NCBI GenBank assembly: GCA_016719295.1
Contig: JADKAF010000001.1
Location: forward strand, 5,704,001-5,768,000
Reading direction: 5' to 3'
Length of the DNA stretch: 64,000 nt
Origin: Planctomycetota bacterium
Lineage (GTDB): Bacteria > Planctomycetota > UBA1135 > JADKAF01
A program made the translations under genes and the position numbers. Position 1 is the stretch's first letter. Each line of letters begins with the position of its first letter. This document shows, one piece after another, positions 8,569 through 17,795 of the stretch. The notes below the pieces were generated by a model that saw only the letters and a list, made by a program, of their open reading frames with translations, searched no databases and was not told the DNA's origin.

Positions 8569-9804
8569 TCACTGGATCGTGTCGGTGTAGGCGCCGCGCT
8601 GATCGGAGGAGACGGTGATCCGGCGTCCCGCGAGGGAGATCGGCGACCACAGGCTGGCGCGATAGGAGCCCGAGCCCGCGACGAAGCTCATCGGCGACTC
8701 GAAGCTGAAGCCCTCGACCGAGAAGCTGAGCGTGCCGGTGGGGGCGGAGTTCGCGGTCGCCTCGACGATCAGGAGGTTGCCCTGCATGCGCGCCGTGGTG
8801 ATCTGCATCGAATCCGACGAGAGATCGACGACCGGCACCTGCAGCGAGCGCGCGCTCGCGATCGGGCCTTCGATGCGCACGCGGAGATCGTAGAGCGCGC
8901 TGCTGTTCCCCGACTCCGAGATGCGCCCGGGCACCTGCACGCCGAGCACGGTGAAGGCGAGGAGGCCGTTCCGCGCGCCCTGGAGGTTCGCCAGCAGCGG
9001 GTTGTAGTTGATGCCGTAGTCGCCGTCCTTCACGACCGCGACGAGGGTGCGGCCGATCAAGCGCGCGAGCTCTTGGTTCCCGAGCGGCATCACGTTCGCG
9101 ATGTTGTCGAGCTGCGGCTGCGGCACGGTGCCGGCGAGGAACGCCTGGAAGGTGAACGGCGTCTCTGCGGGCAGGGCGAAGATCGACTCATCGCCGACGC
9201 TGCCCGTGGGGAGCGTCACGATGTCGCCCGCGCCGAGCGTCGACCACGGCAGCCAGGGGTTGCCGAGCTCGACGGGGTTGTTGTCGTTCACGAGCACGTC
9301 GGAGGCGACGCCGAGGCGCGCGGCGGCCGCGATGATCGTGGAGATGCCCGCGTCGATCATGTCGTCGTCGATGAGCACGAGGTCGCCAATCGTCGTCGGC
9401 GGACCGCAGAGCGTCTGCACGCCGCTCGGGCCCTCGAGGAGGCCTTGCTGCGGCCGCGCGGGATCGAAGCCCACCGCGAGGTGATAGACCGGCTGGCGCA
9501 GCAGCGAAGGATCGTTCGGCACGCTCAGGTTCGCGACGAAGCGCTGGCCGCTCGGGGGCACGAGTCCGCCCAGGACCTGGACGAACGGCAAGCCGATCGG
9601 CAGGCCGATCGTCGGGCCCTGCGAAGCGCTGAGCCAGAGCAGCGCGAAGGTGCCCGGATCCGCGCCGAGCTCGAAGCGCACGCTGCGACCGAGGCAGGGC
9701 TCGCCGCCGAGCGCGAGGCTGGGGGTGCCGGGGACGTGCTGCGCCAGTGCAGAGGGCGCCGCGGCGAGGAGGGAGAGACCGGAGAGCAGGAGAGCGGGTC
9801 GCAT
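8569..9804 (-). CDS. Exported beta-rich protein of unknown function
   Basis: A 411-residue protein starting at ATG 9804, chosen because it is followed by a clean signal peptide (MRPALLLSGLSLLAAAPSALA-Q). The mature N-terminal 110 residues carry a beta-sandwich-like module (GEPCLGRSVRFELG, LLWLSASQGP, then SVPNDPSLLRQPVYHLAV) that recurs in other secreted proteins of this window. The rest (VLIDDDMIDAGISTIIAAA and a beta-rich C-terminus) matches nothing I recognise. It lies 71 bp downstream of the CHAT gene and could be co-transcribed with it. Confidence 0.8.
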   Translation of the reverse strand: MRPALLLSGLSLLAAAPSALAQHVPGTPSLALGGEPCLGRSVRFELGADPGTFALLWLSASQGPTIGLPIGLPFVQVLGGLVPPSGQRFVANLSVPNDPSLLRQPVYHLAVGFDPARPQQGLLEGPSGVQTLCGPPTTIGDLVLIDDDMIDAGISTIIAAAARLGVASDVLVNDNNPVELGNPWLPWSTLGAGDIVTLPTGSVGDESIFALPAETPFTFQAFLAGTVPQPQLDNIANVMPLGNQELARLIGRTLVAVVKDGDYGINYNPLLANLQGARNGLLAFTVLGVQVPGRISESGNSSALYDLRVRIEGPIASARSLQVPVVDLSSDSMQITTARMQGNLLIVEATANSAPTGTLSFSVEGFSFESPMSFVAGSGSYRASLWSPISLAGRRITVSSDQRGAYTDTIQ

Positions 9805-9875
9805 GGATGACCTCGGGAGTTTGGGGGAACGCCGAGGTGTGTCCGCTCGCGGAGCACGCTTGCACGCGCGGGCCG

Positions 9876-12800
9876 TCAGCCCCGTTTTTTTTCCGCGCGC
9901 TCGCCTCGATCGCTCGGCACGCCGAAGTGCGCGAACGCGGCCCAAGCCCGCGGATCGCTCGCCGCTCCGCGCACGACGCGCTGCGCGCGCTGGAGCGCGC
10001 GTGCCGGCTCCGAGAGCTCTTGGTCCGCGAGCGCCTCGTAGAGCGCGGTGATGAGCGGCACGGTCGCGGCGCTGTCGATCGACCAGAGGCTCGCGATCAC
10101 GCTCGGCACGCCGAGGCGCTGGAATGCCGCGGGCAGCGCGAGCTCGCGTGAGGCGCCCTTCTTACCGGCGGCGCCGCTCTCGCACGCGGAGAGCACGACG
10201 AGGGCATTCGCCGCCGCTCCTCGCGGCCAGGTGCGCAGCACGGCGTCGAGGTCGAGCAGCCCGGGCTCGTGCGGCGTGGAGGCTTCGGGCGCGAGCGCGA
10301 TCCCCGCGGCCTGCGGGCGCCAAGCCTCCGCGCGCCGCCCGTGCGAGGCGAGATGCACGAGGCGCTTCGCGGCCGCGCGTTCGGCGACGCGCGAGGCCGT
10401 GGCATCGATCCCGAGCAAGGACTCCACATCGACGCCGCGCGCGCGCAGGATCGCCGCGACGAGATGCAGCTCCGCCGCCGTCTCCGGGATCTCGGCGAGG
10501 CGCGGCGCGACGAGCGGCGTCGGAGGCTCCGCGCTCACACCCTGCGCGCTGTGCGCGAAGGCCTGCGCCTCCACCGCGGAGCGGTCGGCGCGGAGGAATG
10601 CCGGCGCGCCGACGAGCAGCGCAGCGCTCGCCCTCGAGTTCGGCGCGGTGCGCGCTGCCTCTTGGCGCAGCGCGCGCAGCGTCGCGAGCGAGCGAACGCG
10701 CGAGAGGGGCGGCGCGACATCGAGCACGAAGTGCGGCGCGTTCGCCTCGCCGCCCACGATGAGCGCCTCGAGCGGCAGCTCCGCGAGCGGCCCGTCGAGC
10801 ACGAGCGCGATCGCGCGCGCATCGGCGCAGCCCTCGAGCACCGCGCTCGGCAAGAGCTGCGCACCGAGAGCGCGCAGAGGCTCATCGAGCGCGGACCGCG
10901 GCGACGCGGGATCGCGCAGCGCGCTCAGCGCACGAGCGACGAGGGCGGCGAGCTCGGCGGTGGCGCGCGCGTCCTGCGCGAGCGGCGCGGCGCGCAGCTC
11001 GCGCGCGCCGGGTGGCAACCAGAGCAGATCGACGCGCTCCGCGGACCACGCGAAGCACCAGAGCGCGACCGCGTTCCCGAGCGCTTCGCGCAGCTCGTTC
11101 GCGCGCAGCGGCGCCGCCGCGGGCCGCGCGTCGCGCAACGCCTGCGACGCGGCGCGCTCGGCGAGCCATTCCTGCTGGAGCAGATCGGCGAGCGCATGCT
11201 GTCGCGCGCGGAGCTCGCGCTCCAGCGCGGCATCGCTCGAGCGCGCGTGCAGGAGCGCCTCGAGCTCGGCATGCAGCGCGCTCTTCCGCGCCCGCAGCTC
11301 GCGCAGCTTCTCGCGCGGCCCAGCTTCGAGCTCGGCGGGAGCGAAGAGCGCGAGCAACGCGCTGGCGCGCGCGCGCTCGCGCACTTCGAAGGCGAGGTCG
11401 ATCTCGCCGCGCTCGAGCAGGAGATCACTCCACGCGGAGGCGATCGCTTCGATCTCCGCGTGCGCCGAGACATCGAGACGCGCGCGCAGCTCGCCGTCGT
11501 CGACGAGCCGCTGCTCGAAATGGAGGAACGCGCGCTCCCAGCGCGCGAGCGCCTCTTCCTGCCTGCCGAGCCGCGCGAAGCAGCGGCCGAGCGCGTGATC
11601 GTCGAGCGCGACGTAGGCGTGCTCCGCGCCGAAGCGCGCGACATCGCGCGCGCGCAGCTCCTCGAGCAACGCCGCGGCAGCGCTCGCGTCCCCGCGGCGG
11701 AGCAGGTGCTCCGCGCGGCGCGCGCGCAGCGTGTCGAGCCGGTGCTCGTCGCCGCTGCGCCGGGCGAGCTCCTCCGCTCGGCATAGCTCGCGCTCCGCTT
11801 CCTCGCTCTCGCCCGCGCTCTCCGCGAGGCTCGCACGCGTGAGATGGAGATGGAGGAGGGCGGTCTCGCGACCGCCCTCGTCCTCCGCCGCCGCAAGCAC
11901 CGCTTCGGCCGCGCGCGCGTGCTCGTCGGCGAGCTCGTTCGCGCCGAGGGCGCGATGGAGATCCGCGAGCGAGCGCAGCACTTCGAAGAGCACGCGCCCG
12001 CCGATCTCTGCTTCCTCATAGATGCGCAGCGCACCCGCCGCGAATTGTCGCGCGCGCTCGAGCTCGCCGAGCGCGCGGCAGGCGCCAGCGAGATCGTTCA
12101 GCACCGAGGCGTAGCGCGGGTGCCGCTCCGCGCCCGCGGCGGCGAGGCCGGCCCGCGCGGCCTCCAGCCGCGACAGGGCCTGCGTCGCGTCGCCGGCGAG
12201 CTGCAGCAGCAACTGGCCTTCGAGATGCAGAGGCAGCCACCGCAGCGAGAGCTCGTCGCCGCAGATCGCGGCGCAGGCGTGCGCCGCTGCGCGGCAGATC
12301 TCGAGGCGCGCTTCGATCGCGGCGACGTCTCGCTCGCCGCGGGCCACGAGCAAGGGGAACTCGCGCGCGAACGCGGCGCGCGCTTCGTCCGCGCGCTGCG
12401 CCTTCGCCCGCAGCTCCGGCGTCGCCTGCTCCCAGGCCAGCGCCGCGCGATGCAGACGCGCCGCCTCCGCGATCTCCCAGCGCGGATCGAGCAAGCGCTC
12501 GCGCTCCGCGACTCCGGAGGCGTAGCCCGCGCGCTCGAGCAAGGCGATTGCCTTCGCGGCGCTCTCGGCCGACGCGCCGCGGCGCAGCGCTTTCTCGATC
12601 TCGGCGACGCCGTCGCGCAGCTCCGCGCGCGGCACGCGCGCACCGATCTTGCGCTCGCCTTCGGCGGGCAGGATCTCGAGCGGGCGCAGCGCGATCACGC
12701 AGCCGAAGGAGGCGCGCAGCGCTTCGGCGCCCGCGCGCGCGTCGCGCGCTTCGCGCACGATCCGCTGCACGCGGTCTTCCTCCGCGCGACCGAGCGGATG

Positions 12801-13523
12801 CGTCGCGACCATCGAGAGCAGCCAGAGCGTGCGTCCCGACGTCGCCTCGGGCACGCGGTAGCGCGCGAGCGCCACGCGCTGCTCCGCCACGCGCAGCGCG
12901 ATCTCGGCCAAGGTCTCGACGCGCCCGCTCTCGCGCTCGATCACGGCGAACCACGCATAGGCGTCCTCCGGCACCGCGGCCGAGAGCACGAGCTCGCTGC
13001 CCGAGCGCGCAACGATGGCTTCGCGCGCGCTTCCCCCCGGACCGCGGAGCGTGCCCCCGAGATCGCCGATCACGCTGAGCTGGGTCGCGAGCGCAAAGCC
13101 CTCGCGCACGAAGTGCGACGGTCGGGAGCGCAGCGCGAAGAAGAGCAGCGCGCCGCCGCCGACGAGCAGCACGGCTGCAGCGGCGAGCCAACGGCGCGAG
13201 CGCACGAGGTGCCGCGTGGGCGAAGGCGTGCGCTGCTCGAGCGGAAGTGGAGCGGGCGCGGCCTCGCGCGGCGCGACGCGCAACGCCGGTGCGGCCGTGG
13301 TTTCCGCTTCGATCGCCGGCGCGCCGAGGCCTTGCGCCAGCTCGCGGGCGAACGCTCGCGCGCGCGGTTCGCGTTCGAGCAGCGCGCGAACCTGCGCTTC
13401 TTCCTCCGGCAGCAGCGCGCCGTCGAAGTACGCGACGAAGGTCTCGAAGCTCGGCCAACCCACCGGCCAATTCTCGGGGCCGGGCAGGTCCGGCAGCTCG
13501 TGCGGATCCATCGCGGCGCTCAT
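9876..13523 (-). CDS. Membrane-anchored TPR-CHAT caspase-like protein
   Basis: A 1215-residue protein starting at ATG 13523, which overlaps the sigma gene stop as ATGA. Residues 20-65 resemble the anti-sigma helical segment (YFDGALLPEEEAQVRALL) but lack the zinc-binding His-Cys-Cys residues. A membrane segment lies at 111-131. A long Ala/Leu/Arg-rich helical region follows, consistent with TPR repeats. The C-terminal about 330 residues are a CHAT domain with the catalytic pair His1061 (LVHLASHGR) and Cys1114 (VVLSACESG). CHAT proteins are clan CD cysteine peptidases related to separase. The C-terminus ends EKKRG from an A8 run just before the stop. Confidence 0.9.
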   Translation of the reverse strand: MSAAMDPHELPDLPGPENWPVGWPSFETFVAYFDGALLPEEEAQVRALLEREPRARAFARELAQGLGAPAIEAETTAAPALRVAPREAAPAPLPLEQRTPSPTRHLVRSRRWLAAAAVLLVGGGALLFFALRSRPSHFVREGFALATQLSVIGDLGGTLRGPGGSAREAIVARSGSELVLSAAVPEDAYAWFAVIERESGRVETLAEIALRVAEQRVALARYRVPEATSGRTLWLLSMVATHPLGRAEEDRVQRIVREARDARAGAEALRASFGCVIALRPLEILPAEGERKIGARVPRAELRDGVAEIEKALRRGASAESAAKAIALLERAGYASGVAERERLLDPRWEIAEAARLHRAALAWEQATPELRAKAQRADEARAAFAREFPLLVARGERDVAAIEARLEICRAAAHACAAICGDELSLRWLPLHLEGQLLLQLAGDATQALSRLEAARAGLAAAGAERHPRYASVLNDLAGACRALGELERARQFAAGALRIYEEAEIGGRVLFEVLRSLADLHRALGANELADEHARAAEAVLAAAEDEGGRETALLHLHLTRASLAESAGESEEAERELCRAEELARRSGDEHRLDTLRARRAEHLLRRGDASAAAALLEELRARDVARFGAEHAYVALDDHALGRCFARLGRQEEALARWERAFLHFEQRLVDDGELRARLDVSAHAEIEAIASAWSDLLLERGEIDLAFEVRERARASALLALFAPAELEAGPREKLRELRARKSALHAELEALLHARSSDAALERELRARQHALADLLQQEWLAERAASQALRDARPAAAPLRANELREALGNAVALWCFAWSAERVDLLWLPPGARELRAAPLAQDARATAELAALVARALSALRDPASPRSALDEPLRALGAQLLPSAVLEGCADARAIALVLDGPLAELPLEALIVGGEANAPHFVLDVAPPLSRVRSLATLRALRQEAARTAPNSRASAALLVGAPAFLRADRSAVEAQAFAHSAQGVSAEPPTPLVAPRLAEIPETAAELHLVAAILRARGVDVESLLGIDATASRVAERAAAKRLVHLASHGRRAEAWRPQAAGIALAPEASTPHEPGLLDLDAVLRTWPRGAAANALVVLSACESGAAGKKGASRELALPAAFQRLGVPSVIASLWSIDSAATVPLITALYEALADQELSEPARALQRAQRVVRGAASDPRAWAAFAHFGVPSDRGERAEKKRG

Positions 13524-14542
13524 GGCGGCTCCTGCGCGCTCAGCGGCGCGATCGCTTCCTGCGGCATGCGACGCCGGCGCGGCAGGCGGCGGCGCTGCGC
13601 GCGACAGAACGCGCGGGTCGTCTCGAACAAGAGGGCGTTCGCGGCGCTGAGCTCGAGCTCCAAGCTCTTCTGCAAGCGCAGATACTCCTTCGGCTTCACG
13701 CGCAGGAGCAGCGCTTCCTTCGCCGCGTTCGCGAGCGCGTTCGCTCCGCGCTCGCGCCGCCGCGAGAAGGTCGACGGCGGGATCCCGAGGCGGGCGGCGA
13801 GGTCCTGGTGCGGACGCCGCGAGAGCGTCGCGTGAACGTACGCCTCGAGATCGCGCTCGGGCACGGCGCCGCCCTGGGCCGCCTCGTCGAGCGCGCGGCG
13901 CAGGACGGGCGCCACATCGGAGAGCTCCGCGGCGACTTCGCGCCGTGCATCGGCCGCCGGCTCCGGAGCGCGCGTCTGCTCTTCTCCGTCGTTCGCGCGA
14001 AGATCGGCTTCGGATACGACCTTGCGACGCGCGCTCGCGCGTCCTCGGGAACGCAGGTCGTGCCACGCGATGCCCGCGGCCCAGCTCTCGAGCGAGGTCT
14101 TCGCTTCGTAGCCGAGGAAGCCGGGCTCGCCGCTGCGACGGAAGGCGCCGAAGAGCAGGTTCTCGATCAGCTCGGCGGTGCTGGTCTCCGCTTGCTCGGG
14201 CGTCGCGCCGAAGCGCCGGTAGCCGCGGCGGAGATGGAGGGTGAGTTCGCGGTGGAGCACGTGGCGCGCGGCATCTCGGTCGCCGTGGCGGAACGCGATC
14301 GCGAGGAGGAAGTCCGCGGCCGGCAGAGCGGAGATCGCGCGCTCGAGCGACGAGGGGTCGGGGACCACGCCGGCCGCGCGTAGTCGCCCCTCGAGAGCCT
14401 CGATTGCACGGAAGGCGAAGGAATCCGCATCCAGACCGAAACCGCCGTCCTTCGCCGCTCCCGCGCGGAATAGATGCAAGAGCTGCGGGCGCAGGGACAC
14501 CACCCAGGAAGTGATTTCCGAGATACGCTCTTCAGGCGTCAA
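13520..14542 (-). CDS. ECF-type RNA polymerase sigma factor coupled to CHAT protein
   Basis: A 340-residue protein. Residues about 110-180 (ELIENLLFGAFRRSGEPGF, SLESWAAGIAWHDLRSRGR) resemble sigma region 2, and about 225-280 (RRPHQDLAARLGIPPSTF, RRRERGANALAN) resembles the region 4 helix-turn-helix. It is longer than a standard ECF sigma (about 200), with a 100-residue N-terminal extension and a basic C-terminal tail (RAQRRRLPRRRR). It overlaps the CHAT gene by 4 bp, implying translational coupling and a regulatory partnership. Divergence from textbook sigma factors makes the class uncertain. Confidence 0.72.
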   Translation of the reverse strand: MTPEERISEITSWVVSLRPQLLHLFRAGAAKDGGFGLDADSFAFRAIEALEGRLRAAGVVPDPSSLERAISALPAADFLLAIAFRHGDRDAARHVLHRELTLHLRRGYRRFGATPEQAETSTAELIENLLFGAFRRSGEPGFLGYEAKTSLESWAAGIAWHDLRSRGRASARRKVVSEADLRANDGEEQTRAPEPAADARREVAAELSDVAPVLRRALDEAAQGGAVPERDLEAYVHATLSRRPHQDLAARLGIPPSTFSRRRERGANALANAAKEALLLRVKPKEYLRLQKSLELELSAANALLFETTRAFCRAQRRRLPRRRRMPQEAIAPLSAQEPP

Positions 14543-14663
14543 CGAGGAGTCCTAGGTGCTCGAATGTCCGTACGCGGGCGTCCCCCGAGCGCCGCGATCG
14601 CGCTCGTCGCGGCCGAGTATAGGTCGCTGCGAGCCGGGAACCAACCCGCACAGGCCGCACCAC

Positions 14664-16403
14664 ATGTCCCCGCTCTCCTCTCGCTCGCGCGCCGCTTACC
14701 TCGGCTGCGCCGTTGGCTTCGCTCTCCTCTCCAGCGCGAGCGCGCAGATTCCGCGTCGCGTGCGGGCCGTGCCCACCGGCGGCATCCTGACCCAGGCCGC
14801 CTCGGCGCTCTGCCAGGACGAGAACTTCCTCTTCGTGGGGCAGACCGCGGAGGGCTTGCCCGGCGTGAGCTATCGCATCGGGGAAGAGAACGGCTCGAGC
14901 TGGACCGCGGCGCAGAGCAAGCTCGTGGACCCCGCGAGCCAAGGGCTCGATCCGACCGTCGTCATCGTGAACGAAGAGGTCTTCCTCTGCTGGGTCGAGC
15001 GCCGCTCCACGCCGACCGGCAACGTCGACGCGATGTGGTTCGATGTCTCGCCGAACGAAGGCGAGACCTGGAACGGCATCCGCCCGATGAATCCGCCGAG
15101 CTTCACCGGCACGCGCACGCTCGAGCGCTACGTCGTCGCCGCCGATCCCGGCGCGCGGAGTCGGCGCCTCGTCGTGGCGACGTTGACGCGCGATGTCGCG
15201 ACCGGTGCGCGCGAGCTCTTGCTGCATCGCAGCACCAACTTGGGCGCGAGCTTCGCCGCGCCGCTCGCGGTCTCGACCAGCGCCGCGAGCACGAGCGCGA
15301 TTCCGAGCTTCGACGTCGAGCTCTCGGAGACGGCCGCGCATGTGGCGTGGCTCGAGGAGCGCCCGAGCAGCGGGGCGGGACGCGTCGAGCTCTTCCAGCG
15401 CAGCATCGCGCATGCGAGCGGCGGCTTCGGCGCGGAGCGGCTCGTGAGCAGCGGCAGCTTCGCGCCGTCCGCGGAGTCGATCGATCTCGCCGTCGATGGC
15501 GATGCCCTCGCGGTGGCCTGGCTCGAAGCGCAGCCCGCGGGCCGCGAGGCGCTCTTCTTCGCGAGCTCGCTCGACGCGGGGGCGAGCTTCGCCGCGCCGC
15601 GCGAAGTGGGCGGAGCGAACTCCACGGCTTCGTCCCCCGAGCTCGCCGTGGATCGCGCGGCGGGCGAAGCGCTCCTCGCCTGGAGCGAAACGCGCGGCTC
15701 CTCCGCGCGCGTGCTGGCGCGGCGCGCGCCGCTGGCCGGCGGTGCACTCGGCGCCGAATCGGAGCCTTTCGGGCCCGGCGTGGTCGCGCCGCGTCTCGTG
15801 CGCGGAGCACCCGACACCGGGCGCGTGCTGCTCACCGCGGTGCGCCCGGGCGCCGTGCTCGGCAGCATCACCGAAGGTGCTAGCGCCGCCTTCCGCGCGC
15901 CCTTCGAGCTGCTCGCGTTGCCGAACGGCGAGAGCGTGCGTCCCGCCGCGAGCGCGTTCTACGCCTTCGAGCGCGACTTCGTGCTGAGCTGGGTCGCCGG
16001 CTCCGGCGCGAGCACGCGTCAGCTCGTGGGCGGCGTGCGACCCCAGACCGTCGCGATCCGCGGCGGCGCGATCCAAGCCGGCGCGCCGCTCGTCTTCGAT
16101 CTCTTCGGCTTCCCGGCCGATCCGAGCGGCGTCTACTCGCAAGTCCTGCTCGCCTTCGATGAGGGCACGACGATCTTCCCGGGCCTCTTGCCCGAAGTCG
16201 GGCTCGACTTCGACGCGCTCTTGCTCACGTCGCTACAAGTGCCTGCATGGCAAGGTTTCCTCGACGCGAACGGCCGGCGTTCGACGCCTCCGATCGGCGT
16301 GCCTCTGGAGCTCCGCGGGCAAGCGCTGTGGGTCGCGGCGGTAGCGCTGAACACGCGCTTCGAGCTCGTGGTCACCGACGCGCGCGAAGAGCTCGTGCGC
16401 TGA
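14664..16403 (+). CDS. Exported sialidase-like (BNR-type) beta-propeller protein
   Basis: A 579-residue protein starting at ATG 14664, chosen for the signal peptide (AAYLGCAVGFALLSSASA-Q). The body contains repeated Asp-box-like blades: GEENGSSWTAAQ, SPNEGETWNGI, STNLGASFAAPLAV and SSLDAGASFAAPREV. This is the pattern of sialidase/BNR propellers, but the catalytic Arg triad cannot be confirmed by eye, so enzymatic activity is open. The C-terminal about 110 residues (IQAGAPLVFDLFGFPAD onward) form a separate beta module. It is divergent from the ECF sigma gene, with 121 bp between starts. Confidence 0.75.
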   Translation: MSPLSSRSRAAYLGCAVGFALLSSASAQIPRRVRAVPTGGILTQAASALCQDENFLFVGQTAEGLPGVSYRIGEENGSSWTAAQSKLVDPASQGLDPTVVIVNEEVFLCWVERRSTPTGNVDAMWFDVSPNEGETWNGIRPMNPPSFTGTRTLERYVVAADPGARSRRLVVATLTRDVATGARELLLHRSTNLGASFAAPLAVSTSAASTSAIPSFDVELSETAAHVAWLEERPSSGAGRVELFQRSIAHASGGFGAERLVSSGSFAPSAESIDLAVDGDALAVAWLEAQPAGREALFFASSLDAGASFAAPREVGGANSTASSPELAVDRAAGEALLAWSETRGSSARVLARRAPLAGGALGAESEPFGPGVVAPRLVRGAPDTGRVLLTAVRPGAVLGSITEGASAAFRAPFELLALPNGESVRPAASAFYAFERDFVLSWVAGSGASTRQLVGGVRPQTVAIRGGAIQAGAPLVFDLFGFPADPSGVYSQVLLAFDEGTTIFPGLLPEVGLDFDALLLTSLQVPAWQGFLDANGRRSTPPIGVPLELRGQALWVAAVALNTRFELVVTDAREELVR

Positions 16404-16425
16404 GCGCGACCCAGAGAAGCGAGAT

Positions 16426-17709
16426 TCAGAGGAGCGCGCTCGCGAGCGCCATGGCCGAGCCCGCGAGCAACGCGAGCGCGCAGAGCAGCGCCGCCGCGAT
16501 CTGCCAGCGCGGCGGCTGCGCCTCTGCCGGTACGAAGCGCACGACGCACCAGAGGTTCAGAACAGCGTAGATCGGCGAGAGCACGAAGCTGAGCGAGGCC
16601 AACACCGCGAAGAGCAGCTTCGGCGAGGGCAGCGCGAGCAGCACCCCGACGCCGGCCAAGCTCACGCCGACGAGATAGATCCAGTAGAGGCGCTGGCGCT
16701 GCGGGAAGGTGCCGAGCTCGTCGCCGCGCAGGATCGCGAGCCCGGAGAGGAAGGTCACCGGGAAGCCATCCATCGAGGCGTACGCGGTGGAGAACATCGC
16801 GAAGAAGGCCAGCACGAGGAACACCGGCCGCATCCACGCTCCGAGCTCGCCGGTGTAGAGCTCGCCGAGGCGCTCAACCAGCGCGAGTCCTTCCTCGGGC
16901 AGCGCGGTGGGATGGAGGAGTGCTGCGCCCAAGCAGACGAAGCAGGTGCCGATCACCAGCGATAGCAGTAGGCCGATGCGCGCGTCGCGGAGCCCGAGGC
17001 GCAGACGCTGCGCAGGTGTCAGCGTGCTCGACCAGAAGCGCCGGTCGCCGAGGCACCAGACCGAGTGCCACACCGAGACGCCGATCGCGGTCGGCATCCA
17101 GCCCAGCAGCGCGGTGGCGACGATGCCGCTGCCTCCGGGCAGGCTCGGCACGAGGCCGCTCGCGGCGCGGACGGGCGAAGGCAGCGCCGCGGCGAAGGCC
17201 GCGAGCGTCCCCGCGAGCAGCAGGATCATCATCCAGAGGCTGATGCCGCGCAGATAGCGATAGCCCCCGGTGCGGAGCAGCCCGAGGATCAGCGCGACGA
17301 GCAAGAGCGCCCAGGTTCCCACGCCGAAGATCGGGAGCGCGGTCGCGGCGATCGCCGCGGTGAGCGCCAAGACGGCGGCGATCACGCCGATGGCCTCCAC
17401 CGTCATGTCGAGGAGGCCGAGCCAGAGCGCCCAGCCCTTCGCGCGCGGAGCCCAGCGCGGCGGCGGCACCGCGGCGTACGCGTGCAGGAGCGAGCGGCCC
17501 GTCGCCAGCGCCACGCGCGGGCCGGCCTCGAAGGCGAAGTACTTCAGCGCGTGCGCGAGCACGATCACCCAGAGCAGCGCGAAGCCGTGCTCGGCTCCGG
17601 CGCGCGAGGCGATCAGGAGATGGCTGCCGCCGATCGAGGTCGCGGCGAGGAGGATCCCCGGGCCGAGCAGGAGGCGCGGCGCGCGCGGCGAAGAGCTCGA
17701 GGAGGGCAT
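16426..17709 (-). CDS. Nramp-like membrane transporter lacking canonical metal motifs
   Basis: A 427-residue protein with about 11 hydrophobic segments, starting at ATG 17709. The N-terminus GPGILLAATSIGGSHLLIA aligns with Nramp TM1 (usually containing DPGN), but the Asp-Pro-Gly-Asn metal site is replaced by TSIGGSH. The TM6-like stretch LGWMPTAIGVSVWHS keeps Met-Pro but not the usual His/Asn. Nramp proteins import Mn2+ or Fe2+ with protons; loss of these residues suggests another substrate, as in Nramp-related Mg2+ carriers. It is divergent from the NamZ-like gene, with 86 bp between starts. Confidence 0.8.
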   Translation of the reverse strand: MPSSSSSPRAPRLLLGPGILLAATSIGGSHLLIASRAGAEHGFALLWVIVLAHALKYFAFEAGPRVALATGRSLLHAYAAVPPPRWAPRAKGWALWLGLLDMTVEAIGVIAAVLALTAAIAATALPIFGVGTWALLLVALILGLLRTGGYRYLRGISLWMMILLLAGTLAAFAAALPSPVRAASGLVPSLPGGSGIVATALLGWMPTAIGVSVWHSVWCLGDRRFWSSTLTPAQRLRLGLRDARIGLLLSLVIGTCFVCLGAALLHPTALPEEGLALVERLGELYTGELGAWMRPVFLVLAFFAMFSTAYASMDGFPVTFLSGLAILRGDELGTFPQRQRLYWIYLVGVSLAGVGVLLALPSPKLLFAVLASLSFVLSPIYAVLNLWCVVRFVPAEAQPPRWQIAAALLCALALLAGSAMALASALL

Positions 17710-17795
17710 GGCGCGGAAATCTAAACCGCGCGGTGCGTTCTCGCGCACTATCCTGGTCGCCTCGACGGGCCGTGTTTCCCGGAGGATCTCCCACC

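Noticed and set aside
9876..13523. CHAT protein as part of a type III-E CRISPR (Craspase) defence system
   Set aside because: No gRAMP, no array and a membrane segment with an adjacent sigma gene point to a signalling role instead.
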